DNA from: Gammaproteobacteria bacterium
GTDB taxonomy: Bacteria > Pseudomonadota > Gammaproteobacteria > Steroidobacterales > XN24
Length of the DNA stretch: 64,000 nucleotides
Direction: 5' to 3'
Assembly: GCA_024640085.1 (NCBI GenBank)
Contig: JAHEFR010000002.1
Location: 1 to 64,000 of the forward strand
A program made the translations under genes and the position numbers. This document shows positions 16,898 through 25,500 of this stretch, one piece after another; within the stretch, counting starts at the first letter, position 1, and the number at the start of each line of letters is the position of its first letter. Below the pieces are notes generated by a model that saw only the letters and a program-made list of their open reading frames with translations, was not told the origin of the DNA and did not search any database.

Positions 16898-18802
16898 ATG
16901 GATTTCTTCGAACACCAGCAGCGCAGCCGCCTCCACTCGAGGCGGCTCGTTACCCTGTTCGCCGTCGCCGTCACGATGACTGCCGCGGGCGTCGCCGTCG
17001 TGGTCGCGTTGCTGGCGTTCGCGTTGGGGCCGGGCAACGGGTCCATGGACACGCCCGACGTCCGGTGGCTCGCGGCCAACAGCGACCTGTTGACCGTAAG
17101 CGCTGTCATCACCGTGGCCTTCATCGGCCTGGCGAGCTGGTTCCGGCTCTCCCAGCTCAGGTCCGGTGGGTCCCGGGTGGCGGAGTCCCTGGGCGGCACC
17201 GAGGTCAGATCGGACGACCCTGATCCCGCCCGCCGCCAGCTTTACAACGTGGTCGAGGAAATGGCGATCGCATCCGGCCTGCCGGTCCCGGCCGTGTTCG
17301 TGCTCGAGCGGGAGAGCGGGATCAATGCCTTCGCCGCCGGCCGTACGCCATCGGACGCCGCCGTGGCCGTTACCCGGGGCTGTCTCGTTCATCTATCCAG
17401 GGACGAACTGCAGGGCGTGATCGGGCACGAATTCAGTCACATCCTGCATGGCGACATGACGCTCAATCTTCGTCTCATGGGATATCTGTTCGGGATCATG
17501 GCCGTAAGCATGGTCGGCCGCGCCATGATCCGGACCGGCGGGCGGCGCGGCGTCACCCGCAGCCGTGGCCGGGGAGCGGCGGTGATCGCCTTGGCCGGGA
17601 TCGCTCTCTACCTGCTGGGGTACATAGGGGTTCTGATAGGGCGCATGATCCAGGCTGCCGTCTGTCGTCAGCGGGAATTCCTGGCTGATGCCTCATCGGT
17701 GCAGTTCAACCGCCAGGCTGACGGCCTGGCGGAGGCCCTGAGGAAGATCGCCGGACTGGCCAGCCACTCGTTCCTGAGATCCGCCCGGGCCGAGGAGGTC
17801 AGCCACATGCTGTTCGCATCCGGGCGCAAGTCGATCGCGGGTCTGTTCGCCACGCACCCGCCGATCGAGGCGCGCCTCAAGGCGCTGCAGCCCCACCGGC
17901 CGGTGCGGGATACGGTTTCCCGGGACGTTCCTTCCCGGGCCATCCCCGCACGGTCCGTATCCACCGCTTCCCCGGGGCCGGCGGTGCCGGTGACCGGTTT
18001 CGTCGACTCCGTCGGGACGTCGGGAGGCGCACAGGTCGAGTTCGCTCAGGCCCTGGAAAACGCGATGCCTGTCGTGGTGTGGGATGCCGCCCATCGGGTG
18101 GACGGCGCAATTCCCACTGCGCTTGCCCTTATGCTTGACGAGAAGGAGGGGCTGCGGGCCCATCAGTTGAGCATCATCGAGGTCCGCTTCGGGGCGCCGG
18201 TAGCCAAGGAGGCGGCTGAGGTCTTCAGGGCACTGGGAGGGATGGATGACGATCGCAAGCTGGCGGTCCTGGACATGGCCTATCCCGCCATCCGCGCCAT
18301 CGACCCGACGCGGCGGGATTACGTTCTCGAGACCATGGACCGCATCGCGGAACTCGACGATCACCGCTCCTCTTTCGAAACCGCCCTGCTCGGTGTGCTT
18401 CATAGCCGGCTCCGTGACCTGGCCCGGCAGCATCCGCGACGCTCGGGGCCGAGGAGCGTGTCGGCGGCCACAACTTCCGTGATCGCGAGGATGGCAAGGG
18501 TCGGCCACGACGACGACAGGCTGGCCGGCGCTGCTTTCCGGGACGGGCTGAGAGCCGCCGGGCCTCTCGCATCTGGCGTGGCCACCGACCTGCCACAGGC
18601 GCTCGCTGAATCCGGCGACCCCGTGGCAGCCGTGGAAGTGCTGGATGCACTGGCGCCACCTGCGAAAAGAAGGATCGTTGCTGCCCTTGCAGCAGCAGCG
18701 GCCAGCGACGGGACGATCGCCGGGGAGGAAATCGCCCTGCTCAGAGCCGTATGTAGCGCCCTGCACTGCCCTGTGCCGCCTTTGCCGGGGGTGGCCTTGT
18801 GA
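16898..18802 (+). CDS. M48-family membrane metallopeptidase (HtpX-like) with C-terminal extension
   Basis: Membrane protein of 634 residues. Two N-terminal helices, then the zinc site HEFSH (H177, E178, H181) and third ligand E260 in REFLADASS. Two more helices lie between the ligands, as in HtpX. Residues 330-634 are a soluble extension not found in HtpX. It contains helical, Ala-rich sequence with a TerB-like ending (ASDGTIAGEEIALLRAVCSAL). It probably cleaves membrane proteins under stress; the partner is LemA just upstream. A short GGAGGGCGG precedes the ATG. Confidence 0.9.
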   Translation: MDFFEHQQRSRLHSRRLVTLFAVAVTMTAAGVAVVVALLAFALGPGNGSMDTPDVRWLAANSDLLTVSAVITVAFIGLASWFRLSQLRSGGSRVAESLGGTEVRSDDPDPARRQLYNVVEEMAIASGLPVPAVFVLERESGINAFAAGRTPSDAAVAVTRGCLVHLSRDELQGVIGHEFSHILHGDMTLNLRLMGYLFGIMAVSMVGRAMIRTGGRRGVTRSRGRGAAVIALAGIALYLLGYIGVLIGRMIQAAVCRQREFLADASSVQFNRQADGLAEALRKIAGLASHSFLRSARAEEVSHMLFASGRKSIAGLFATHPPIEARLKALQPHRPVRDTVSRDVPSRAIPARSVSTASPGPAVPVTGFVDSVGTSGGAQVEFAQALENAMPVVVWDAAHRVDGAIPTALALMLDEKEGLRAHQLSIIEVRFGAPVAKEAAEVFRALGGMDDDRKLAVLDMAYPAIRAIDPTRRDYVLETMDRIAELDDHRSSFETALLGVLHSRLRDLARQHPRRSGPRSVSAATTSVIARMARVGHDDDRLAGAAFRDGLRAAGPLASGVATDLPQALAESGDPVAAVEVLDALAPPAKRRIVAALAAAAASDGTIAGEEIALLRAVCSALHCPVPPLPGVAL

Positions 18803-18811
18803 AGAGAGTTC

Positions 18812-18966
18812 GTGCCGGTGTTCGGTTTCTCTGGTTTTCCGAGACATCGTTGGGGATCTGCACGACATCGCCGCCGCATGGTTCAAATAAGCCCGGGATT
18901 GGCGCAGCAACGGAATAGCCGATGGGCCAAACTCGTCGATTACTCGAAGAAACCGAACACCGGCAC
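18812..18966. repeat. REP-like element with 19-bp inverted ends
   Basis: GTGCCGGTGTTCGGTTTCT (18812-18830) and its exact reverse complement (18948-18966) bound a 155-bp non-coding segment. It begins 9 nt after the M48 stop codon. The same 17-bp core recurs at 22049-22065, again right after a stop codon. No flanking target duplication is evident. It fits a REP/BIME-type unit better than a MITE. Confidence 0.7.
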
Positions 18967-19492
18967 CTGCCACACCTGCCACAGATCAAGAATCCCGCGC
19001 AACAAACGCATTGCCAATCGCAGTCAGCCGGGCAAGACCGCTTTTCTTGTTTCCGGTGGCTGAAGATATGCGAGCCGGGTTTCCTCCCTACTGTCAGCTA
19101 ACTAACGGAGAAAGGTCGAAAACTTCTAGGAGATTCCGTGAGTTATGTTAAATGAGGGTTTGGCGAACGTCGAGTCAGGTCGGTAAGTTTGGATTGGTTC
19201 TCGAGATGTTCGAGCCGTGATTTGTTGAACTGCAGATCGTGACTGCTGCTGATTTCTCGCGGGACATGAATGGAATGGACCGTTCTGTGGGGTTGCAGCG
19301 GTAAAGCAGTAGACGTTGGGGTGAGCACGCATCTGCTGCGTGCTTATGGGGCGATTCCGGTCAATCGTTTTGATTCCCAGGAACGATGTGGACCAGGGAG
19401 ACTCTGGTCATCCGGAACAAGCGCCACATCGGCGATCACTCTGGTCTGAATAGAGCCGGAAATCTGCTCGTCAGTAGGAGCAGGGGTCGCGG
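18967..19492. other. Non-coding stretch at the edge of the accessory region
   Basis: About 525 bases with visibly lower G+C than the flanks. A tandem 9-mer CACCTGCCA lies at 18964-18972 and 18973-18981. Short open frames exist but none has a ribosome site or a protein-like composition. AGGAG at 19476-19480 and AGGGG at 19482-19486 serve the next gene. Confidence 0.4.
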
Positions 19493-20548
19493 ATGATGGC
19501 AATAGAGCGAAACATGCAACAAGAAATTCCCGTGGGTGGCGCCCACGTCGATGAATCTGGACCTCGTCGAATTTATCGAAACGGTTCTGCTTCACACCGA
19601 ATCACGCAAGCTATCGTGGCCTTGTTTATATTCGGCGCAAGCCCTGCCGTTGAAGCCGGAAAAGGCAACAAGGGTGGCCCACCCAACAGGGCTCCGACAA
19701 TTGAGGGAACGCCTGCTACCACGGCGACAGTGGGAGATATGTATGACTTTGTTCCGACGGTGAGCGATCCGGACGGAGATTCTCTGAGTTTTTCCATTGT
19801 CAATCAGCCGAACTGGGCAAACTTCGATCCCTCCGATGGCCGGGTTTATGGCGTGCCCCAGGCCACAGATGCCGGCCTTTTCCCTGGTATCGCCATTAGT
19901 GTCAGCGACGGACTGGAACAATCCTCCTTTGCGGCGTTCGACATAGAGGTAATCGAAGGACTCACTAACCGGCCTCCGGAGATCGGCGGCGATCCGCCGA
20001 CCGAGGTGATGGTGGGGAAGAGTTATTCTTTTACGCCAACCGCGGACGATAGTGATGGCGACGATCTGACATTCTCGATAGAGAACAAGCCGGGCTGGGC
20101 GAGCTTCAACTCCCCCGACGGCACGCTTTCCGGAACGCCGATGGAAGTAGACGTCGGGATGACGAGTTCCGTGGCCATCTCTGTCAGCGATACCCAGGAG
20201 CAAGCCTCCTTGCCTCCCTTCGACATCGAGGTTCAAAGCGAGGGCTCCGCCGTAGGTTCCGCAACGCTCACGTGGACGCCGCCAACAGAACGGGTGGATG
20301 GGACGCCGCTGACGAATATCGCTGGCTATGGCATCGCCTATGGCAGGACAAGTGGCATCTATGACCAGGTTCTGGAGATCAACAATCCCGGAATCTCGAC
20401 CTACATGGTGGAGAACCTCAATCAGGGCACATGGTTCTTCGCGGTTTACGTCTACGATGACCTCGGGCTAACCAGCGATTACTCCGATGAGGCCTCAAAG
20501 GAGATCGCGGATTCCACTGGATCTCCCCCAGGGAAGGGAAAGAAGTAG
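19493..20548 (+). CDS. Secreted protein with two putative Ig (He_PIG) domains and one Fn3 domain
   Basis: Predicted 351 residues. A hydrophobic signal (ITQAIVALFIFGASPAVEA, about residues 37-55) follows an unusually long polar N-region. Two repeats of about 92 residues match the He_PIG pattern: NRAPTIEGTPATTATVGDMY...DGDSLSFSIVNQPNWANFD and NRPPEIGGDPPTEVMVGKSY...DGDDLTFSIENKPGWASFN. A fibronectin III-like segment follows (SATLTWTPPTERVDGTPLTNIAGYGIAYG). It ends in a Lys/Gly tail (PGKGKK). Such domains mediate surface adhesion. Lower G+C than neighbours suggests transfer. Confidence 0.8.
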   Translation: MMAIERNMQQEIPVGGAHVDESGPRRIYRNGSASHRITQAIVALFIFGASPAVEAGKGNKGGPPNRAPTIEGTPATTATVGDMYDFVPTVSDPDGDSLSFSIVNQPNWANFDPSDGRVYGVPQATDAGLFPGIAISVSDGLEQSSFAAFDIEVIEGLTNRPPEIGGDPPTEVMVGKSYSFTPTADDSDGDDLTFSIENKPGWASFNSPDGTLSGTPMEVDVGMTSSVAISVSDTQEQASLPPFDIEVQSEGSAVGSATLTWTPPTERVDGTPLTNIAGYGIAYGRTSGIYDQVLEINNPGISTYMVENLNQGTWFFAVYVYDDLGLTSDYSDEASKEIADSTGSPPGKGKK

Positions 20549-20804
20549 GGCGTCATTACCCGGACCCATCTTTCGAGCCCGTGACGAGAGGCTCGAACGA
20601 CGATCTCCTTTCGACAAGTAGCTGCCGTTACCTCTACGTTCGCTACGCGGAGACTGGTTCTGCTGCTTGCTAATCCGCTCGTCAACAGATTGCTTCCGGC
20701 ACCGCCATTCCCGCACACTCTGTCGGCCTGACTATCTCGCCAATCTCAAGTACCGTCAGTGATAAACGCCGACAGGAAACAACAGATAGGATTTTGTCGA
20801 CAAC
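20549..20804. other. Intergenic region with hairpin
   Basis: TTCGAGCC (20572-20579) and GGCTCGAA (20590-20597) form an 8-bp stem 23 nt after the Ig/Fn3 gene. No T tract follows, so it is not a clear terminator. No gene is seen in the remaining 200 bases. Confidence 0.4.
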
Positions 20805-22046
20805 ATGCAATCGACAACAAAGCAGCTACTAGTCTGTTACATACCAAGCCTTGACATGCGGCTCCTGGATACCGGGTTGACGCCGAATATCTGTGCCGCC
20901 CTGGAACGCTACGGCACTGTCAATCTGACCACTATCCCCACCACTGAACTCGTACCGTCGATCATTACGGGGGTCTTGCCGCATGAGCATAAGATCTGGC
21001 AGGTCAGTCTTCGTCCAGAATTTCGCAATTCTGCGGGCCGTAGCTTTTCTGATCGAGTTCCCGATCTGATTTCGACCACGATCCAGTGCGTCAATCACTA
21101 TTTTGATCGCTCTTATGACCTTGCCGCGATACCGCACAGGCGGCGGCGAAGATTCGAACTGCATCGCTTCAAGTACACCCGCCGCATGGCTGACCCCACG
21201 ATCATGCGAGAATTCGGAGGGTATCCAACGATCTTTGGATTGCTCGGAGAGCAAGCAGAATATGCTTTCACCAAGAATTTCGGGGAGCTTGGTGACTTAG
21301 CTATGAGTCTGCCGAAATCGGATTGTCTCTTCTCACTGGTGGAGATGTACGCTCTGGACCTCGTTCAACATTGGCACCTCGACAATGCGGACGTGATGGC
21401 GGATGCGTTGCGACGAACTGACGAATTTGTCGGCAATCTGATCGAGGGTTGTGCCCGCACGGGCAAACGGCTGATTCTGTTAGTCGATCATGGACAGGAA
21501 CGTGTCACCAGCACCATCCCGCTGAAACAGACGGTCGCAAACTCAGGCATTGACGAACGTGAATTTTCCTTTTTTGTGGAGCTGGCAAGCGCGAGATTCT
21601 GGTTCCATACAGACAGAGCGCGCGAGTCGATTCTTCCCCGACTCCGTGCCATTCCCGGTACAACCGTTCTTGACTGGAGAGAGATGCATCAGGTCGGTGT
21701 CTGCTTCGAGGACGATTCTTTTGGCGAGGTTTATGTCTTCGCGGATGCTGGAAGAATCTTCTTTCCCCATGATTTCTATCAGCCCATCGGCAATGTGATC
21801 CTGGGTCTGATGGACAGACATCAGCGGCAACGAGTCCTGAATCCCGTCCATCGCGGCAATCACGGTTACCTGCCGCAATTTGCTTCGGAACAGGGATGGA
21901 TCACAGCCATCGATGATGGGCTATCACCTTGCGTCGATTCTGGCCATATCACGGACGTGGCCCCCTCGCTTCTCCGTTTGGCAGGGACGTCACCGCCCGA
22001 ATACATGAAAGGGCGACAACTTTTTCAACCGGCCTGCGGAGAATAG
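20805..22046 (+). CDS. Alkaline-phosphatase-superfamily (phosphodiesterase-like) protein
   Basis: Predicted 413 residues, no signal peptide. The pattern of nucleotide pyrophosphatase/phosphodiesterase-type enzymes is visible. It includes an N-terminal metal Asp (YIPSLDMRLL), a nucleophile region TTELVPSIITGVLPHEHKIW, metal ligands in YALDLVQHWH, VDHGQE near the middle, and a GNHGYLPQF metal histidine near the C-terminus. Substrate unknown; relatives hydrolyse phosphodiesters, phosphonates or glycan-linked phosphates. Lower G+C than flanks. The stop codon is followed after two bases by a REP-like core. Confidence 0.7.
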   Translation: MQSTTKQLLVCYIPSLDMRLLDTGLTPNICAALERYGTVNLTTIPTTELVPSIITGVLPHEHKIWQVSLRPEFRNSAGRSFSDRVPDLISTTIQCVNHYFDRSYDLAAIPHRRRRRFELHRFKYTRRMADPTIMREFGGYPTIFGLLGEQAEYAFTKNFGELGDLAMSLPKSDCLFSLVEMYALDLVQHWHLDNADVMADALRRTDEFVGNLIEGCARTGKRLILLVDHGQERVTSTIPLKQTVANSGIDEREFSFFVELASARFWFHTDRARESILPRLRAIPGTTVLDWREMHQVGVCFEDDSFGEVYVFADAGRIFFPHDFYQPIGNVILGLMDRHQRQRVLNPVHRGNHGYLPQFASEQGWITAIDDGLSPCVDSGHITDVAPSLLRLAGTSPPEYMKGRQLFQPACGE

Positions 22047-22048
22047 GC

Positions 22049-22065
22049 GCCGGTGTTCGGTTTCT
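22049..22065. repeat. Third copy of the REP-like core
   Basis: GCCGGTGTTCGGTTTCT, identical to the core at 18814-18830, two bases after the phosphodiesterase stop and 36 nt before the TIR gene. With the 18.8-kb pair it brackets the two A/T-richer genes. Confidence 0.7.
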
Positions 22066-22101
22066 TCACGTCGTCGCTTTCCAGGGTGAGGCTGCTGCAG
22101 G

Positions 22102-24024
22102 GTGGCTGACATCTTCATCTCCTATGCTCGCTCCACGGCAGCCCAGGCACGGCAGGTCGGGGACGCGCTGCGCGCGCACGGGTACACCATCTGGCGAGAC
22201 GACGAGCTGCCAGCCCATCGCGCCTACGCCGATGAGATCCGGGCCCAGTTGGATGCGGCGCAAGTGGTCGTGGTGATCTGGTCCGCGGAGGCCGCGAGAT
22301 CGGAGTGGGTTCGCTCTGAAGCAGATCGCGCACGCTCGCATCGCAAACTCGTTCAGGTCACCGTCGATGGCGCCGACCTGCCGATGCCCTTTGATCAGAT
22401 CCAGTGTGCGGACCTGGTTGCCTGGAGCGGTGATCACCAATCGCCCGGGTGGCACACAGTGCTCGCGAGCGTGGCCGCGCTCACGGGGTCTGCCCCCGAG
22501 GTCAGCGCCACGGCCAATGCTGCCAACCCTGGTTCACCGCCGGAGCTCGTGCTAGCCGTACTGCCATTCGACAATCTTTCCTCCGATGCCGAGATGCAGT
22601 TCTTTTCCGACGGTGTCAGCGAGGAAATCATTCAGCGCCTGTCGCGCGGAGCCAACCTGAAGTTGATCGGCCGCACCTCCAGCTTCCAGTTTCGCGGCGA
22701 ACGCAAAGCCGAGGCCGCACGCACTCTCAAGTGCTCCCATGTCCTCGACGGCGCCATACGCCGTGCCGCCAGTCGCGTTCGTATCAGCGCGCACCTGGTG
22801 GAAGCGTCGACGGGGACCACGCTGTGGTCAGATCGCTACGATCGTGGCCTGGAAGACATATTCGCTGTGCAGGACGACATATCGGAGAATATCGCCGGGG
22901 CGCTCGACCGGACGTTCTCCTGCTTCCCGACGCAGTCGGCCGATCCGGCGGCATACGACCTCTTTCTCCGCGCCAGTCCGAAATCCTACGCTCCGGACGA
23001 GTTGCGCACCGGCATCGGACTCCTGGAGGTCGCGACGCAACGGGCACCGCAATTCACAGAGGCCTGGGCTCGCCTTGCGTACCTGCGAGCCTGGTTGCGT
23101 TTCTATCAACCCTTCGCGGATCGCGCCGCGAGCACGGCATTGGTGATTCGCGAGGCGGAGCGCGCGCTCGCCGTTGATCCGCAGAACGTCGACGCGCTGG
23201 TTGCGCGGCTCTTTGTCATCCCCCCCTTTGGGCAGTTTGTCGAGTTCGATGAGGCCCTGGAGCGAATACGCCAGGCGCCTGGCGTGGGTGATGGAAAGAA
23301 GTACGTCGGCTGGTCCTTGCGGACAATCGGGCAGGTTCGCGCGAGCGTCGCGGAGGACGAGCGTACCTATCGCTCGGATCCGCTGGATCCGATGTCCGCG
23401 AACGTGGTCGCCCTTGCGAGGATGGCGGCCGGGCGCATCGAGGACGCCGTGCCATTGTACGAGGACCTCATGGCGCGCGTCCCCGACATGAGCTTTCCCG
23501 TCTCGAGCTTGCTGAGGGCGAAAGCACTCCTGGAAGACTGGCACGCGGTCGACGAGCTGCTTAAGCTCGCAGCGAAACGACAGCTGCGTGAGTTCGAGGA
23601 CGGGCTTGCATTCATTCGGGCCAAGCGAGATCCGACGCCGGAGAATATCGGCCGGTGGCGACGCAATTTCGAGATGCATGTCAGGGAGACCGGATGCGTT
23701 GACGTCTCGCGTCTCGTCTACGCGGCACACCTGGGCCTTGTCGAAGAGGCGTACCGGGCAGCCGAGAGCGCGTGCCTGGGTCCGGACGGATCCGGGTCGG
23801 ACATCATGGGGCCGGATGCCTACAGGACATCGATGTTGTTCCTGGCAGGCATGCCCGAATTGCGTAACGATCCGCGTTTCGTGCGCCTATGCGCACGCCT
23901 TGGGCTCGTCGAGTTCTGGACGGCGACGGGCAAATGGCCTGATTGCGCCAGCGAGATCCCCTATGATTTCAAAGCCGAGTGCGAGAAGGCGCGCGATGTC
24001 TCCAGACAGGAATTTGGCTTCTGA
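22102..24024 (+). CDS. TIR-TolB-like-TPR protein
   Basis: Predicted 640 residues. Residues 1-135 are a bacterial TIR domain (ADIFISYARSTAAQARQVGDALRAHG, WRDDELPA, VVVIWSAEAARSEWVRSEADRA). The glutamate in WVRSEADRA sits where TIR NADases keep their catalytic Glu. Residues 150-265 are the TolB/FlgO-like segment seen in adenylate-cyclase/TPR proteins (VLPFDNLSSDAEMQFFSDGVSEEII, LWSDRYDRGLEDIFAVQDDI). Residues 270-640 are TPR-like helices. In the usual relatives a cyclase or winged helix takes the TIR position. Could be a signalling or defence effector; no partner gene is clear. GTG start; weak GAGG 10 nt upstream. Confidence 0.85.
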   Translation: MADIFISYARSTAAQARQVGDALRAHGYTIWRDDELPAHRAYADEIRAQLDAAQVVVVIWSAEAARSEWVRSEADRARSHRKLVQVTVDGADLPMPFDQIQCADLVAWSGDHQSPGWHTVLASVAALTGSAPEVSATANAANPGSPPELVLAVLPFDNLSSDAEMQFFSDGVSEEIIQRLSRGANLKLIGRTSSFQFRGERKAEAARTLKCSHVLDGAIRRAASRVRISAHLVEASTGTTLWSDRYDRGLEDIFAVQDDISENIAGALDRTFSCFPTQSADPAAYDLFLRASPKSYAPDELRTGIGLLEVATQRAPQFTEAWARLAYLRAWLRFYQPFADRAASTALVIREAERALAVDPQNVDALVARLFVIPPFGQFVEFDEALERIRQAPGVGDGKKYVGWSLRTIGQVRASVAEDERTYRSDPLDPMSANVVALARMAAGRIEDAVPLYEDLMARVPDMSFPVSSLLRAKALLEDWHAVDELLKLAAKRQLREFEDGLAFIRAKRDPTPENIGRWRRNFEMHVRETGCVDVSRLVYAAHLGLVEEAYRAAESACLGPDGSGSDIMGPDAYRTSMLFLAGMPELRNDPRFVRLCARLGLVEFWTATGKWPDCASEIPYDFKAECEKARDVSRQEFGF

Positions 24025-24048
24025 GAATAGTGCCGGCACCCACCACGC

Positions 24049-24435
24049 CTATTCCGACTTGCCGAGAGACAAGGTGCCGCTGCCGCGGCAGGCGATATAG
24101 AGAAATACAAAGCAATACAGGATCGCGGCATCCCCACCGTTGATTGCAGGAAAAAACTCCGGGCCAAACCGGAACTTCCAGTGGAATTGGATATATGCGA
24201 CGGCCATTGTGCCGCTCGCAAGAAAGGCCGCCCAACGCGTCTGAAACCCAACAGCAATCAGAAGCCCGCAGATCAATTCGATCATGCCGCCAAGCCATAG
24301 CTGCGAACCTATCGGGGGCTGATGGTCCGTGAGGACACCGAAGATCTTTTGTACGCCGTGAATGGTGAAGATGGCGCCCGAGACGATACGCAGTGTGGCG
24401 TAGGATACGTCGGTGTACCTGGTCAGGAAATTCAT
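24049..24435 (-). CDS. DoxX-family membrane protein
   Basis: Predicted 128 residues with four helices. Hallmarks: ATLRIVSGAIFTIHGVQKIFG, GMIELICGLLIAVG, AVAYIQFHWK and GGDAAILYCFVFLYIA. DoxX proteins are small membrane partners of redox or quinone enzymes; some act in thiosulfate oxidation. GAGG lies before the ATG. It is on the same strand as the persulfide module but 195 nt after it, so co-transcription is uncertain. Confidence 0.9.
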   Translation of the reverse strand: MNFLTRYTDVSYATLRIVSGAIFTIHGVQKIFGVLTDHQPPIGSQLWLGGMIELICGLLIAVGFQTRWAAFLASGTMAVAYIQFHWKFRFGPEFFPAINGGDAAILYCFVFLYIACRGSGTLSLGKSE

Positions 24436-24630
24436 CTTGTCATCCTCGATTGATTGTTGCGCCGTGGCATGTCGCGCCCATGGCCCGGGAATGGAGGGGC
24501 GACGCCAACGAAAGTCCGCCCCGGCGTGGAAACATCTATCTCTGACAACCGATAATTTAGCTTCGCCCAGGTGCCAAAGTCCCCGGTTGACGTCAATTTA
24601 TCTGTCGTCCCTTGGAAACCTGCTCGGCCT

Positions 24631-25065
24631 CTACCGCACTGGCTTCCGGCCCGCCCTACGCCGATACAGATCGAACAGCAGGGAACCGGCGGCGACTCCG
24701 GCGAGGACGATCAACGGTTCCCTGAATCCCAGGACGGCAGCCGTGAGCGCGGGGCCGGGGCAGTATCCCGCCAGACCCCAGCCGAGGCCGAATACGACGG
24801 CGCCCATCGCCAGTCGCCCATCGATCGCCGTTGCTGTCGGCAACTGGAACCGGTCCTCCACCACCGGGCGCGGCCGCTTTAGCACCAAGCGATAGCCGAT
24901 CATGGTGGTTGAGACAGCGGAGACCATGACCAGCATCAACGTCGGATCCCAGTCCGCAAGATCCAGGAAGCCCTGCACCCGGCGAGGGTCGATCATGCGC
25001 GAGAGTACCAGGCCAAAACCGAACAGCCCGCCCGCCACCGCGGCCCAGAGCCAGCGGCCGATCAT
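24631..25065 (-). CDS. YeeE/YedE-type (DUF6691) membrane protein
   Basis: Predicted 144 residues with four helices and the conserved cysteine in GLAGYCPGPALTA. The GFGLVLSRMIDPRRVQGFLDL motif is that of DUF6691, the second half of the two-gene YeeE/YedE sulfur transporters. Its ATG overlaps the stop of the upstream partner (ATGA). Confidence 0.92.
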   Translation of the reverse strand: MIGRWLWAAVAGGLFGFGLVLSRMIDPRRVQGFLDLADWDPTLMLVMVSAVSTTMIGYRLVLKRPRPVVEDRFQLPTATAIDGRLAMGAVVFGLGWGLAGYCPGPALTAAVLGFREPLIVLAGVAAGSLLFDLYRRRAGRKPVR

Positions 25066-25493
25066 GACAAGACCTCTGCCATCCGCAGGGCCGCAACCGT
25101 GAGCATGCCGGCCGAGCAGAACACGAGAGTGGCGACCAGGGACCTCGGTGAAAGCCGGGCGCAGCCACAGACGCCGTGCCCACTGGTGCAGCCGCTGCCG
25201 AGGCGGGCCCCGAATCCCACCGCCAGGCCCGCAAAGAGAAGCAGGACCATCGGATAGCCGGTGCGTTCTGCTCCGGCCGCCAGGCCAAGGACCGACGCCA
25301 GGAATCCGCCTCCACCCAGCCCCAGCAGGAACGCCAGCCGCCAGCCCCGGTCGCCGCGCTCCCCCGTCAGGGCACCGCCGAGGATCCCGGAGATCCCGGC
25401 GATCCTGCCCTCGCCCAGCATCAGCAGTATGGCCCCCAGGCCAATCAGGACGCCGCCGCCGAGGGCCTGGAAGACGGGCATGCCCTCGATCAT
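25062..25493 (-). CDS. YeeE/YedE-family sulfur transport protein
   Basis: Predicted 143 residues with four helices. The conserved GSGCTSGHGVCG motif, with cysteines that pass thiosulfate or sulfur in YeeE, is clear. Partner of the DUF6691 gene; the two halves together equal one full-length YeeE. It starts 7 nt after the MBL gene. ATG 25493 or the internal ATG 25481 (MPVFQAL) could be used. Confidence 0.92.
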   Translation of the reverse strand: MIEGMPVFQALGGGVLIGLGAILLMLGEGRIAGISGILGGALTGERGDRGWRLAFLLGLGGGGFLASVLGLAAGAERTGYPMVLLLFAGLAVGFGARLGSGCTSGHGVCGCARLSPRSLVATLVFCSAGMLTVAALRMAEVLS

Positions 25494-25500
25494 CGGTCGC

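Noticed and set aside
18812-18966. MITE with 19-bp terminal inverted repeats
   Set aside because: No target-site duplication and a solitary third copy of only the core, so a REP/BIME-type unit is simpler.
19126-19332. Small minus-strand frame in the 18.97-19.49 kb gap
   Set aside because: No ribosome site, no recognisable family, two overlapping frames of equal length; most likely chance.
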